DNA from: Pseudomonadota bacterium
GTDB lineage: Bacteria; Pseudomonadota; Gammaproteobacteria; Burkholderiales; Thiobacillaceae
Assembly (NCBI GenBank): GCA_021802945.1
Contig: JAJZRE010000004.1
Location: forward strand, 64,818 to 101,996
DNA: 37,179 bases
Reading direction: 5' to 3'
Part shown: piece after piece, positions 17,254 to 26,088 of the stretch
How positions within the stretch are numbered: position 1 is the stretch's first letter
Layout: each line of letters starts with the position of its first letter
The notes under the pieces: model-generated
What the model saw: the letters and a program-made list of their open reading frames with translations, nothing else
Database searches by the model: none
What the model was told of the DNA's origin: nothing
Program-made: the position numbers and the translations under genes

Positions 17254-17607
17254 GTGGAATTGGGACTCCTGCCGCGAAAGCTTCTCTCCATACTGACCAT
17301 TCTGATGCTGCTGACAAGCAGTATTGGGGGCGCGCTCATCCAGTATGAAGACCCTGATACTTGGCCGGGGGTTGTTTTACATTCGCCAGAGGTCACAACT
17401 CCAATCTCAATTGTGGTAACGCACGACGATGGCAACCGAACCCGGCTCTGCAATCATGGCTGCCATGTTGCAAACGACCTATTGGCGCACCTGAATTCCT
17501 TTTCGGCTCTATCGGCCATCGTCTCCTTTTCAATCCGCATATCCGGTTTTCTGGTCACCCCCGCGTCGCCCATGCTGGGCGAAACCCTGTTCAGACCACC
17601 CCGCTGA
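17254..17607 (+). CDS. Second CzcI-like small secreted protein
   Basis: A 117-residue protein that probably starts at GTG 17254, with a TTG at 17260 as an alternative. A hydrophobic segment (residues 8-28) looks like a signal peptide. CNHGCH (66-71) matches the CTHWCH of the protein at 7857 at almost the same position, and both end FRPPR. The two are therefore paralogue-like, though the middle is poorly conserved. Here no RND operon follows; the next gene is an outer-membrane barrel. The ATPase upstream may be its functional partner. The likely role is periplasmic metal binding or signalling. Confidence 0.6.
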   Translation: MELGLLPRKLLSILTILMLLTSSIGGALIQYEDPDTWPGVVLHSPEVTTPISIVVTHDDGNRTRLCNHGCHVANDLLAHLNSFSALSAIVSFSIRISGFLVTPASPMLGETLFRPPR

Positions 17608-17731
17608 TTTCTCCCGTACCCTTCCCTCATCGCACCACCTGGGGGAGACAAATGCATACAAAGGCTCATGGCAGCATGCCGCGTGCCGATAACTAAAATA
17701 TGCCCATAAAAATTTGCGGGGGAGAAAACTC

Positions 17732-18799
17732 ATGCCGATCTGCCATACGGTCAAGCCGTCAGTCCGCGTGCTGGCCGTTGCCTTGGTACTTTGCGCCGCG
17801 CCACTGAACACCTATGCAGAATCCCGGTCCGAGTGGCTGTTCTTTCCCGCCGTCACCGCGGTTCACCGGACGGGATTGCCGCAGGGGGACGAGCTAGAGC
17901 GCAATCACATCGAACCCGTGCTGGATGTGCTCGGCACCGGCGGCCTCAGTTCCATGACCTGGCTCGCCGAGATATTCGTTTCCGAACACGAGCAAGAACT
18001 GGCCCGCCTGAACGTGGGGTGGCGACTCAATCCCCAAAATACCCTGTCGATCGGAAAATTCCATAATCTGCAAGGTTACTGGAACACCCAGTTCAACCAT
18101 GGCGCCTACCTGCAAACGGCCATCGACAAACCCGGCGTAGTGGACGATTCCGCCCCGCTGCCGCTGCACTATGTGGGCGCGCAGATGGAAGGCAAGCTCG
18201 TCCAATGGGGAGAGGGCCTGCTCAACTATTCCCTCGGCATCGGCAAGGGGGCGGTCATGAAAAACGGGCTGGTATCCCCCGACATCGTGGGGGCCGGCAA
18301 GCTCGGCGATCTCTCGCTGGGTCTTCGCCTGTCCTACACGCCGGACGAGACATCGCCCACCCAGGCCGGCGTCTTCTTCGCGCGCAACAAGATACCCGTA
18401 GAGAACAGCAATTGGACCGGCATCACACAGGACGTCGGAGGGTTATTCGCCAATTGGGAATCCGATCCGTTCCGCGTCATTGCTGAACTGTACGTCTTTT
18501 CCAACAAGTTGGAGGGCAGCGGCGCAATGGCTTCCGGCAACTTCCTGTACGGCTATGTGCAGGGCGAATACCGATTTTCGCCACGCAGCACCGCCCTAAT
18601 ACGGATGGAGGAAACCGGCGGCACGAATAACGATCCCTTGCTTGCACTGATACCAGACTTCGAGCTGAACAAGCAGTTGATCGGCCTGCGCTATGACGTG
18701 ACCTGGAACCAGGCAGTAAAAATCGAAGCCAGCCATGTGGAAAGGCTGGATACCAGCTACCGCCAGGTGCAGATTCAGTGGAGTGCAGTATTCCCATGA
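17732..18799 (+). CDS. Outer-membrane beta-barrel (porin-like) protein
   Basis: A 355-residue protein with a signal peptide ending near TYAES (about residue 30). The rest alternates hydrophobic and polar residues, as in beta-strands: GWRLNPQNTLSIGKFH, LSLGLRLSYTPD, FRVIAELYVFSNKL, VQGEYRFSPRSTALIRM and KIEASHVERLDTSYRQVQ. No domain is named with certainty. GGGGGAG lies 8 bp before the ATG at 17732. The stop overlaps the next ATG by four bases (ATGA), so this gene, the binding-protein gene and the GGDEF-EAL gene are one operon. It may let ligand reach the periplasmic sensor (inference). Confidence 0.6.
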   Translation: MPICHTVKPSVRVLAVALVLCAAPLNTYAESRSEWLFFPAVTAVHRTGLPQGDELERNHIEPVLDVLGTGGLSSMTWLAEIFVSEHEQELARLNVGWRLNPQNTLSIGKFHNLQGYWNTQFNHGAYLQTAIDKPGVVDDSAPLPLHYVGAQMEGKLVQWGEGLLNYSLGIGKGAVMKNGLVSPDIVGAGKLGDLSLGLRLSYTPDETSPTQAGVFFARNKIPVENSNWTGITQDVGGLFANWESDPFRVIAELYVFSNKLEGSGAMASGNFLYGYVQGEYRFSPRSTALIRMEETGGTNNDPLLALIPDFELNKQLIGLRYDVTWNQAVKIEASHVERLDTSYRQVQIQWSAVFP

Positions 18800-19266
18800 C
18801 AAGAAGAAGATTCATCGCGGCGCTATTTTGCAGCTTGGCGACTACGTGGCTGCCCGGCGTAGGCGCCGTTTGGGCGAACGGCATGCGCAAGATGGTGCTG
18901 GTCGCCGCTCGCGGCTCGGACCTCGGCCGTTTGTCGCCGGGCGACACCCGCAAGCTGTTCCTGGGCGTGCCGGTTGCCGCTACGCCGTCCAATGACCCCA
19001 TGCATCCTCTGCGTAACGCCAGCGATCCTGTGCTGGAGGAAGCGTTTTTGCAGAAGGTTGTTTTCATGTCGCGCGATGCTTACGAGCGCGCCCTGCTCAT
19101 TCGGGCCATGCGCGGCGGCGGTAGCCGCCCGGCGCGCTTCGATTCGGAAACGGCGCTGGTCGACGCTCTGCTGGCCGACAAGTCCGCCGTGACCTATATG
19201 TGGGCCGACCGGGCCGCCGCGTGGCCCAATCTCAAGGTCGTGGCCGAGCTATGGCAGGAAAACTGA
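18796..19266 (+). CDS. Small periplasmic substrate-binding-like protein
   Basis: A 156-residue protein with an Arg-rich export signal (TRRRF, hydrophobic core, VWAN near 28). The fold pattern LSPGDTRKLFLGV, FLQKVVFMSRDAYERALL and DKSAVTYMWADRAA resembles the small PstS-like phosphate-binding proteins linked to signal transduction. Ligand is not known. It overlaps the preceding gene by 4 bp and the next by 16 bp, so it is translationally tied to both the barrel and the GGDEF-EAL gene. It could present a bound ligand to the periplasmic domain of that protein. Confidence 0.65.
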   Translation: MTRRRFIAALFCSLATTWLPGVGAVWANGMRKMVLVAARGSDLGRLSPGDTRKLFLGVPVAATPSNDPMHPLRNASDPVLEEAFLQKVVFMSRDAYERALLIRAMRGGGSRPARFDSETALVDALLADKSAVTYMWADRAAAWPNLKVVAELWQEN

Positions 19267-21629
19267 TCACCCGTTTTTTGCGCAGCATGCCGGGCCGGAT
19301 GATCACCGGCATGCTGCTGATGAATTTCGTGATCGGCGCCATCCTGATCGCGGGCGTCATGCATTTCGTCAAGCGCGACTACCAGGAGCAGTTCATCAAC
19401 CATGTGCGCGGTCAGGCGCAAATCCTGTCCAACCTGGTGGGACAGGATACCCGGCAAGACCGGGTTGCCGCCCTGCTGGCCGACGTCCAGTTGTCCGGCG
19501 AAGTGACATACGCGCGCTTCGACCCGACAGGCGCCGCGGATCCTGCGTTCAGGGAAGACCTGTCCTTCGGCGAGCATGGCGACAACAACTACTGTCTGGC
19601 CGTACCGGTCACCGCCCAGAACGGCGAAACGCACGGCATCCTCCGCCTGTGTTACGACGAATCCTTCCTGGGCGAGAAAATTCGCAGTTTGTATCATTTC
19701 GGCTTCGCCATCGGATTTATCTACCTTTGGCTGCTGTTGCTGATGTCCGCTGCGCTGGCCATGCGCCTGACCCGGCCGCTCACCGAATTGCGGCACGCTT
19801 CCCGCGAAATCGCCGGCGGCGACATGCGCCGCACCCTGAGCATCGATACCAATCTCGATGAGGTCAGCGATCTGGCCAGGGACCTGGAGTTCATGCGAAG
19901 CGAGATCGTAAAACGCGGCGAGGAAGCGGCGGCGCATGAATCCCGCCACCGCGCGGTGCTGGAGAATCTGGCGGAGGGCGTGGTCATCATCAACCAGAAT
20001 TGCCAGATCGAGGCCCTCAACGCCTCCGCGCAGCGCATGTTCGGCTACGACGCCAGCGAGGCGGCGGGCATGCCCTTCTATCATCTGGTGGAAGACGAGT
20101 CCGGCCTACGTGAATCCTGCGCCCGGCTCCTCGACGGCGACGTGCTTTCATTCGCTGCCCGCAGAAAGAATGGCGAATCTTTCCCCATGCTGTTGTCCGT
20201 CAGCGCCTTCCGGGATGGCGAGCAGCAGCTCATGGCCGCGGTGACGCAGGACATCAGCGAGCGCAAGACGTACGAGGAGCAGCTGACGCAGATGGCCTAT
20301 TACGACATGCTCACCGGCCTGCCCAACCGCCGCCTGTTCATCGACCGGCTGACCCAGGCCGTGGCCCAGGCGCAGCGCCATCCGAAACTGCTGGCGCTGA
20401 TGTTCCTCGACCTCGACCGTTTCAAGAACGTCAATGACACCCTTGGCCATGAAACCGGCGACGAATTGCTGCGCCTGGTCGCCGAACGCCTGCGCGGTGT
20501 GGTGCGCAGATGCGATACGGTAGCCCGGCTGGGCGGCGACGAATTCACCATCCTGCTCGACGATGTCGCCCATGTCCGCGATGCGGAAATGGTGGCCGAC
20601 AAGATCATCGAACTGTTTGCCCAGCCGTTCCACCTCGGCGAACACGAGCTATTCTCCTCGGCCAGCATCGGCATCACGGTGTTTCCCCTCGACGCGGACG
20701 ATACGGACACCCTGCTGAAGAACGCCGATGCCGCCATGTATAACGCCAAGCATCATGGGCGTGGCGTTTACCGGCTCTACGCGCCGGAAATGAACACCGC
20801 CCTGGCCGAGCGTGTCAGCATGGAAGGCGCATTGCGCAAGGCCATCAACCAGGAAAATCTGCGCCTGCATTACCAGCCGCAAATCCTGTTGCAATACCAG
20901 CCGCAAATCGGACAGATCAGCGGAGAAATCGTCGGCATGGAAGCGCTGGTGCGCTGGCAGCATCCCGAACTCGGGCTGATCATGCCCGACCGCTTCATTC
21001 CTTTGGCAGAGGACAGCGAGCTGATCGTCCCGCTCGGCGAATGGGTGCTCCGCCATGCCTGCGAACAAGCGCGTACCTGGCAGGATGCAGGGCTGCCGCC
21101 CATCAGGGTTGCGGTCAACCTCTCACCGCGCCAACTCCAGTACCCCCACCTGCTCAAGCAGGTCAGCCAGGCCCTGGAACGCAGCGGCCTGGATCCGTCC
21201 TGCCTGGAACTGGAAATTACCGAAAGCATGATTCTGGAGCATACCGACGCTGTGATCGGCACCTTGCGTGCCCTGCGGGAAATGGGCATCACCATCGCCA
21301 TCGACGATTTCGGTACCGGCCATTCCTCCTTGTCCGCCCTGCAGCGTCTTCCGGTGGATGTGGTGAAGATCGACCGCTCGTTCGTGCGCGACGTCATCAC
21401 CGATGCCAACGACGCATCCATCGTGGCGGCAGTGATCGACATGGGGCAGAAAATGGGCCTGAAGGTCATCGCCGAGGGCGTGGAAACGGAAGAACAGATG
21501 AAGCTCCTTCAATCCATGAAGTGCGATTTCATGCAGGGCTACTACTTCAGCAAGCCGCTGCCCTCCGCCGAATTCGAGACGCTGCTGACGCGCGAAATAG
21601 CTGCGCGCAGCCCCTTGCGGATGGAATAG
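19251..21629 (+). CDS. Membrane sensor with PAS, GGDEF and EAL domains
   Basis: A 792-residue bifunctional c-di-GMP enzyme candidate. TM1 is 17-40, the periplasmic domain 41-145, TM2 149-171, HAMP about 172-222 and PAS about 232-340. In the GGDEF domain (about 345-510), GGDEF (428-432) is intact and RRCD (419-422) forms the inhibitory I-site. In the EAL domain (about 525-785), EAL (564-566), NLSPRQL (623), DDFGTG (685) and EGVET (742) are present, so both activities look possible. A repeat (YQPQI at 541 and at 549) inserts about eight residues just before EAL. The ATG at 19251 lies inside the previous gene, so a start at 19200 is unnecessary. It probably reads a signal from the binding protein. 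Confidence 0.92.
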   Translation: MAGKLITRFLRSMPGRMITGMLLMNFVIGAILIAGVMHFVKRDYQEQFINHVRGQAQILSNLVGQDTRQDRVAALLADVQLSGEVTYARFDPTGAADPAFREDLSFGEHGDNNYCLAVPVTAQNGETHGILRLCYDESFLGEKIRSLYHFGFAIGFIYLWLLLLMSAALAMRLTRPLTELRHASREIAGGDMRRTLSIDTNLDEVSDLARDLEFMRSEIVKRGEEAAAHESRHRAVLENLAEGVVIINQNCQIEALNASAQRMFGYDASEAAGMPFYHLVEDESGLRESCARLLDGDVLSFAARRKNGESFPMLLSVSAFRDGEQQLMAAVTQDISERKTYEEQLTQMAYYDMLTGLPNRRLFIDRLTQAVAQAQRHPKLLALMFLDLDRFKNVNDTLGHETGDELLRLVAERLRGVVRRCDTVARLGGDEFTILLDDVAHVRDAEMVADKIIELFAQPFHLGEHELFSSASIGITVFPLDADDTDTLLKNADAAMYNAKHHGRGVYRLYAPEMNTALAERVSMEGALRKAINQENLRLHYQPQILLQYQPQIGQISGEIVGMEALVRWQHPELGLIMPDRFIPLAEDSELIVPLGEWVLRHACEQARTWQDAGLPPIRVAVNLSPRQLQYPHLLKQVSQALERSGLDPSCLELEITESMILEHTDAVIGTLRALREMGITIAIDDFGTGHSSLSALQRLPVDVVKIDRSFVRDVITDANDASIVAAVIDMGQKMGLKVIAEGVETEEQMKLLQSMKCDFMQGYYFSKPLPSAEFETLLTREIAARSPLRME
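20871..20909 (+). repeat. In-frame partial duplication in the EAL domain
   Basis: TACCAGCCGCAAATC occurs at 20871-20885 and again 24 bp later at 20895-20909. The result is YQPQILLQYQPQI in place of the single YQPQI of typical EAL domains. It adds eight residues close to the catalytic EAL motif without breaking the frame. Confidence 0.75.
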
Positions 21630-23039
21630 ATGGTGGACGCAATGAAACGCCGGCGGAATTCCCAATTGCCCGTATGGCTACTTGTCTGCGTCATGCTCGC
21701 CATGGTGGGTGCGCTGCTGGCCTGGGATGCCGATGCCCGTTACGAGGAATTCCGGCGCAAGCAGGAAAGCCTCATGCGCAGTTCGGTGAGCGGTACCGCT
21801 GGCGAGATCGGCACTTATCTGACCGAGCTGCGCCGCTCGGTACACCTGTTCGCCAATAGCGAAAAGGAGCTACTGGACAAGCTGCGTTCCCATCCGGAGG
21901 GCTTGATCCTGCACGATCAGTTGAACCAGCGTGTGCGGTTTAACTTTCCCGAGGCGTTCGCCTTCACCCTCGCCAACCGCAGCGGTAATCCGCTGCTGGA
22001 GGACTTTGATGGGCTGGTAGGCGAAGTCTGCCAGCGCGACATCAGGCAGTTCGCGGCCGACCGGGCACACAGCGAGGTCTACGTCCATCCCCATCCGGAC
22101 GTTTACCACTTCGATGTCATGGTGGACTGGGAAAAGAGCGGCGTTGCCCAGGGCATATTCTTCGTCAGCTTCCCTGCCGATCTGCTGGCACGCGCTCTGC
22201 GCCACGGCCAGATTCCCGGCCATCGCCTGCTGCTGCTGCACAAAAAGATTCCCGGCCTGATCGAGATCACGGATATTGGTCCGCGCATCCTGCTCAAGCG
22301 AGATTTCAAACTCAGCGCCGAAGAAATGCGGCGCATCGGCTACAGCTTGCCGGTGGCCGGAACCGCCTGGAACCTGGTCGATCTGCCGGAGGCCGGCCTG
22401 TTCGAGAATGCGCGCCGCGGCATAATACGCGAGGCCTTGCTTGTCATGGCGCTCTTCCTCATGGCGACCGCCGTGATGATGGGGCTGTTGCACCTCTCCC
22501 GGAAAAAGAACCGGGAACTTGGCTATCTGTACCGCCACGACCCAGTCACCGGCCTGCCCAACCGCTATTTCCTGCTGGAGCACATGCAGACGCTCATCAA
22601 CCGGGCAAAGCGGCGCCCGTTGACCTTTTCGCTGCTGTTCCTGGATATCGGGGACGCCAAGAGCCCCGACGGCGGTTTCTTCGACCGGCCCGATCTGGCG
22701 CAAGTCTTGCAAAGCGCCGCAGCCCGTATCCAGGCTGTGCTAGGCAAACACGACACGCTGGTGCGGCTCACCGGCAGCGAATTCGCCGTATTGTCCGAGG
22801 ATGTCTCGGGCGAGCAGGCTAAGCGTCTGGCGGAAAACATTGAAGCTGCCCTGCGCCAGCCGCTGGAGGTCCCGGATGGCAGCGTGACTTGCATTCCCAG
22901 CGCGGGCTTCGCGGTCTACCCGATGCACGGCAAGGATTTCGAAGGGCTGGTCCAGGTAGCCAACCTCGCCATGCACGCGGCCAAGCGCAGATCGGCTGAT
23001 GCGGCACCACGGGAAGCGCATGGTAATCGATCAATTTGA
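21630..23039 (+). CDS. Membrane protein with periplasmic sensor and degenerate GGDEF domain
   Basis: A 469-residue protein with TM1 (14-34), a periplasmic domain of about 230 residues that resembles a Cache-type sensor, and TM2 (267-289). A GGDEF-like domain follows (about 295-455). The fold signature YRHDPVTGLPNRYFLLEHM is present, but GGDEF reads TGSEF (381-385) and the upstream metal/GTP site reads DIGDAKSPDG instead of DLDRFKNVND. It is unlikely to make c-di-GMP, and could be a receptor or an inactive partner of the preceding enzyme. The ATG at 21630 directly follows the TAG of that gene, and an ATG at 21642 is an alternative start. Confidence 0.85.
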   Translation: MVDAMKRRRNSQLPVWLLVCVMLAMVGALLAWDADARYEEFRRKQESLMRSSVSGTAGEIGTYLTELRRSVHLFANSEKELLDKLRSHPEGLILHDQLNQRVRFNFPEAFAFTLANRSGNPLLEDFDGLVGEVCQRDIRQFAADRAHSEVYVHPHPDVYHFDVMVDWEKSGVAQGIFFVSFPADLLARALRHGQIPGHRLLLLHKKIPGLIEITDIGPRILLKRDFKLSAEEMRRIGYSLPVAGTAWNLVDLPEAGLFENARRGIIREALLVMALFLMATAVMMGLLHLSRKKNRELGYLYRHDPVTGLPNRYFLLEHMQTLINRAKRRPLTFSLLFLDIGDAKSPDGGFFDRPDLAQVLQSAAARIQAVLGKHDTLVRLTGSEFAVLSEDVSGEQAKRLAENIEAALRQPLEVPDGSVTCIPSAGFAVYPMHGKDFEGLVQVANLAMHAAKRRSADAAPREAHGNRSI

Positions 23040-23067
23040 AATTACGCCCATCAAAGGAGAAAGATGA

Positions 23068-23268
23068 ATGTCTGCACTTCGGATAGTTAGAACGGTCGCC
23101 GGTTCCTTTGTACTGCTGTCACTCGCACTGGGCATGCATGGCAGCCCAGTTTTCATGGACGAGAACTGGCTATGGCTCGCCGCTTTCACGGGTTTCAATC
23201 TGTTCCAGAGCGGCTTTACCAATATCTGTCCGCTGGAAATAGTGTTAAAGATCGCCGACATCAAATGA
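23068..23268 (+). CDS. DUF2892 inner-membrane protein
   Basis: A 66-residue protein with two hydrophobic segments (about 9-24 and 33-50). The pattern LRIVRTVAGSFVLLSLALG and the closing NLFQSGFTNICPLEIVLKI match DUF2892, a small domain also found at the end of rhodanese proteins such as YgaP. Here it stands alone. AAAGGAGA lies 7 bp before the ATG, so the ATG at 23064 is less likely. It ends 184 bp from the convergent iron-uptake operon. Its function is not known. Confidence 0.8.
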   Translation: MSALRIVRTVAGSFVLLSLALGMHGSPVFMDENWLWLAAFTGFNLFQSGFTNICPLEIVLKIADIK

Positions 23269-23452
23269 AGCAGGGGAAACTCGTTAGCCTCGGAGGACAC
23301 GTAATTCACTGAGGAAAGCCAGGGGCATTGGCCGTTACGTTAAACCATTGATGACCAACCCACTCAGGAGAGCGTTTGGGCAACGCTAGGGCAAAACGGC
23401 CATGACCCGTTGAGAGGTGATTTACCCGAAAAACATAAAGCTCATTCAGGGT

Positions 23453-24856
23453 TCACCAGATAAAAAACTGGGTACCCCAGGCGGCAAGCGGAAAAGCTGC
23501 GGCCACCAATATTCCCAATGCGCCCGAGGCGCCGTTACGTTTCGCCAGACGCCATGCAAGATTCGCACTCCAGATGGCGGCGAGCGCCAGCAGCGCTATG
23601 CGTGCGTCATTGGCCCAAGGCAGGATCACCCTTTCGCCAGCCAGTTGGGAGGTTGTAAGCTGGCTCAGGCCTACGAAAACACTGGTTCCGGCGAAGGGAA
23701 TAAGAGTTTGGGACAGCCGCTGCCAAGGCAATCCCGTCAGCATGCCGGCCAGCTTGAGCCAGCCCCACACCCAGCCGCCGACGACGAGCGTTTCGGCGGC
23801 GATATAGGCGAGCAATAGCCCGCCATCCAGCCAGGTGAAGACGTCGTTCGCTTCCGGATAATAGGTGAACAGCCACCAGTGTCCTGCCTCGTTGAGCGGC
23901 CACCAGACCTCGTGATCTACCAGCCACCCTGCCGCAGCCTGTTTCGCGGCCACCAGCCAGGGAGAAGCGCTCCACTGGAAGGCCCCGAGCGCCACGCCCA
24001 GCATGCCGAAGACCAGCAGGCGCGCAGGCCAATCGTTCATTTCCCCAGCCTTGTTTTCGGGGGCGCCGGGATGGCCGAGTATTTCGGCATTGGGCGAACG
24101 CAGGGCGAGTTGCACCGCATTCCGTTCTCCGGCGCAGCGGCCGCACGCATGGCAGGCCGAGGCGCTTTCCATGCGCCGGATGTTGATCAACGGGGCGCAG
24201 TTGATAACGTGCTGGCGGCTGGTGCGATGGCCGGCAGGCGCCGCGTCCCAGGCCGTTTGATCGACCTTGAAGTGGACGGGCGCGATCTTTGCCAGCAGGC
24301 CGAACACGCCGGAAACGGGGCACAGGTGCTTGCACCAGACCCGTTTTTCGCGCCCCCAGATCAGCCCCACGGCAATGGCCCCGACGGTCGAACCGCCGAG
24401 GATGAGCAGGGCGGGCTTCGGGTATTCGTAAACGCTGGTCATTTGCCCGAACACGGTGGTCATGACGAAAGCCACGAACGGCCAGCCGCCCCACTTCATC
24501 CAGCGCGGAATGCCGCGCCCCAGGCCGAACCGGGAAACCCATTCGGTGAGCGCACCCTCCGGGCACAGCACCCCGCACCACATCCGACCCAGTGCCATGA
24601 TGGACAATATGACGAAGGGCCACCAGATGCCCCAGAACATGAACTGGGCAAAGCGGGTGAGATTGTTCCAGATATGGGCCTGGTCGGGCGGCAAGGGCAG
24701 AAAAGCCGGCACGGCCACCAGCACAAGGTAGCCCAGCACCACGAACCATTGCGCTGCGACGATGGCGTTGCGGTAGCGTCGCATGGCGAGCCCCAGGCGG
24801 GCGAGCCAGCCTGTGTTCGAACCCGTAGCCATGATACGCCCTGTCGCTGTATTCAT
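23453..24856 (-). CDS. ftrD: Polyferredoxin of the ferrous iron uptake system (FtrD-like)
   Basis: A 467-residue inner-membrane protein with several transmembrane helices and 4Fe-4S motifs. CGVLCP (94-99) and CKHLCP (175-180) are the paired cluster motifs of the NapH/RdxA-type polyferredoxins. Cys220 with CHACGRC (235-241) adds another Cys-rich site. In FtrABCD systems this protein passes electrons to keep the imported iron in the right redox state or recycle a cupredoxin. Its ATG overlaps the ftrC stop in ATGA, so translation is coupled. Last gene of the operon. Confidence 0.85.
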   Translation of the reverse strand: MNTATGRIMATGSNTGWLARLGLAMRRYRNAIVAAQWFVVLGYLVLVAVPAFLPLPPDQAHIWNNLTRFAQFMFWGIWWPFVILSIMALGRMWCGVLCPEGALTEWVSRFGLGRGIPRWMKWGGWPFVAFVMTTVFGQMTSVYEYPKPALLILGGSTVGAIAVGLIWGREKRVWCKHLCPVSGVFGLLAKIAPVHFKVDQTAWDAAPAGHRTSRQHVINCAPLINIRRMESASACHACGRCAGERNAVQLALRSPNAEILGHPGAPENKAGEMNDWPARLLVFGMLGVALGAFQWSASPWLVAAKQAAAGWLVDHEVWWPLNEAGHWWLFTYYPEANDVFTWLDGGLLLAYIAAETLVVGGWVWGWLKLAGMLTGLPWQRLSQTLIPFAGTSVFVGLSQLTTSQLAGERVILPWANDARIALLALAAIWSANLAWRLAKRNGASGALGILVAAAFPLAAWGTQFFIW

Positions 24857-25668
24857 GCCTTGCGCCTCATCGGTTTCAATTTGAGTAGCACGCCAAGGGC
24901 AAGTGCCCAGTAGGCCGTGAGCAATGCGTAGGCCATGCCCGATGGCGCCGCCCGGTAACCGGTGAAGGCGGCCACGAGCCCGCCTGTCCGCGTGCTGTCG
25001 TCCAGCAGGAATGCCGTGTTCCACAGCGGGTCGGCCAGCGGCGGCAGGGCTTCCAGACCGACGAGTTTTTCCGTGCCGTCCACCAGCAGCGCCCCGCCCA
25101 GCAGCAGGAGCATCACTTCCGTGACGCGGAAAAAGGCGCGCCACGAAACAAACCGGCTGCCGCGGGAAAGCAGCCAATAGGCGGCCAGGGCGAGCAGGAA
25201 GCCGGTCGCGCTGCCCAGGGCAATGTCGGCATTCGCGCTGCCCTTGACCGCGCCGTAGAGGAACACCACCGTCTCCGCGCCTTCGCGTCCCACCGCCACC
25301 GCAGCCAGGACCGCAATGCCCAGCCAGTTGGCCCGGTCGGCGGCGCTCGCCATCCCCGCTTCCAGTTCCTTTTTCAGACCGGCGCCGTGGCGGCGCATCC
25401 ACCAGACCATCTGGAAAATCAGGCCACAAGCCGCCAGCGGCATGATGGCCTGAAACCATTCCAGCGCATTCGCCGACACCAACGACTGGATATCCATGAT
25501 CGTCACGGCCAGGAACACCGCAAGCCCCAGGCCTGCCGCGATTCCACCCCATAGCCAGGGGAAGCCGGCGCGAGCGTCGGGGCGGGCGCTGAGCCATCCG
25601 TGCAGAATGCCGATTACCAGCATTGCTTCGATGGTTTCCCGCCAAACGATGAAAAGCGCATTACCCAT
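24853..25668 (-). CDS. ftrC: FTR1-family iron permease (FtrC-like)
   Basis: A 271-residue inner-membrane permease for iron. Two REXXE-type motifs are visible: RETIE (residues 10-14), where Gly is Thr, and REGAE (128-132). Each sits in a hydrophobic helix, and the two halves look like the repeated FTR1 fold. AAGGAG precedes the ATG, with ftrB 12 bp upstream. With P19, cupredoxin and polyferredoxin neighbours, the closest system is FtrABCD of Bordetella and related bacteria, in which ferrous iron is oxidised and moved across the membrane. Confidence 0.9.
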   Translation of the reverse strand: MGNALFIVWRETIEAMLVIGILHGWLSARPDARAGFPWLWGGIAAGLGLAVFLAVTIMDIQSLVSANALEWFQAIMPLAACGLIFQMVWWMRRHGAGLKKELEAGMASAADRANWLGIAVLAAVAVGREGAETVVFLYGAVKGSANADIALGSATGFLLALAAYWLLSRGSRFVSWRAFFRVTEVMLLLLGGALLVDGTEKLVGLEALPPLADPLWNTAFLLDDSTRTGGLVAAFTGYRAAPSGMAYALLTAYWALALGVLLKLKPMRRKA

Positions 25669-25680
25669 ATGCCACTCCTT

Positions 25681-26076
25681 TTATTTCACGACGATGCGGG
25701 TGCGTCCGGTGTTCGGGTGGAATTCGTCGAAGAACTCGTACTCGCCGGGCTTGAGCGGGGCGATCACCACGAAGGACTCCGCGCCAGGCGCGAGTACTTT
25801 CTCTTTCCTGAGCTGCAGGCTTTCGAACTCGATGGCGTCCCGCCCCTGGTTGCGCACCACGATCTTGAAACGCACGCCGGCTGGCACGTTCAGCGTGTCG
25901 GGGATGAACCGCCCGTCCTTGGCCACCACGGTATAGGTGGGCAAGTCGGCGGCGCCGGCTCCGACAGGCGCGAGCAGGCAGGCTGCCGCGACGAGGGCGA
26001 GGCCGGCGGCGGCATGGGCGCGCAAAAGCCGAGGCATGGTGTCGAGCATGACGTTTGCGGCTTTGTTTCTGTTCAT
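25681..26076 (-). CDS. ftrB: Periplasmic cupredoxin-like protein (FtrB-like)
   Basis: A 131-residue protein with a signal peptide (to about residue 43, AGAAD) and a beta-sandwich domain. DGRFIPDTLNVPAGVRFKIV and APLKPGEYEFFDEFHPNTGR are typical of the cupredoxin-like family that includes EfeO and FtrB. The classic Cys of a type-1 copper site is absent. The Glu/Asp/His cluster near EFFDEFH could bind metal. GAGGAG precedes the ATG. In the FtrABCD model it oxidises Fe(II) or works with P19 at the permease; that role is assigned by context. Confidence 0.8.
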   Translation of the reverse strand: MNRNKAANVMLDTMPRLLRAHAAAGLALVAAACLLAPVGAGAADLPTYTVVAKDGRFIPDTLNVPAGVRFKIVVRNQGRDAIEFESLQLRKEKVLAPGAESFVVIAPLKPGEYEFFDEFHPNTGRTRIVVK

Positions 26077-26088
26077 ATTGTCTCCTCG

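Noticed and set aside
23453..25645. A long minus-strand frame of 730 codons covering FtrD and part of the FTR1 permease
   Set aside because: The upstream part is a shadow of the FTR1 gene in another frame; the real start is the ATG at 24856, overlapping the FTR1 stop.
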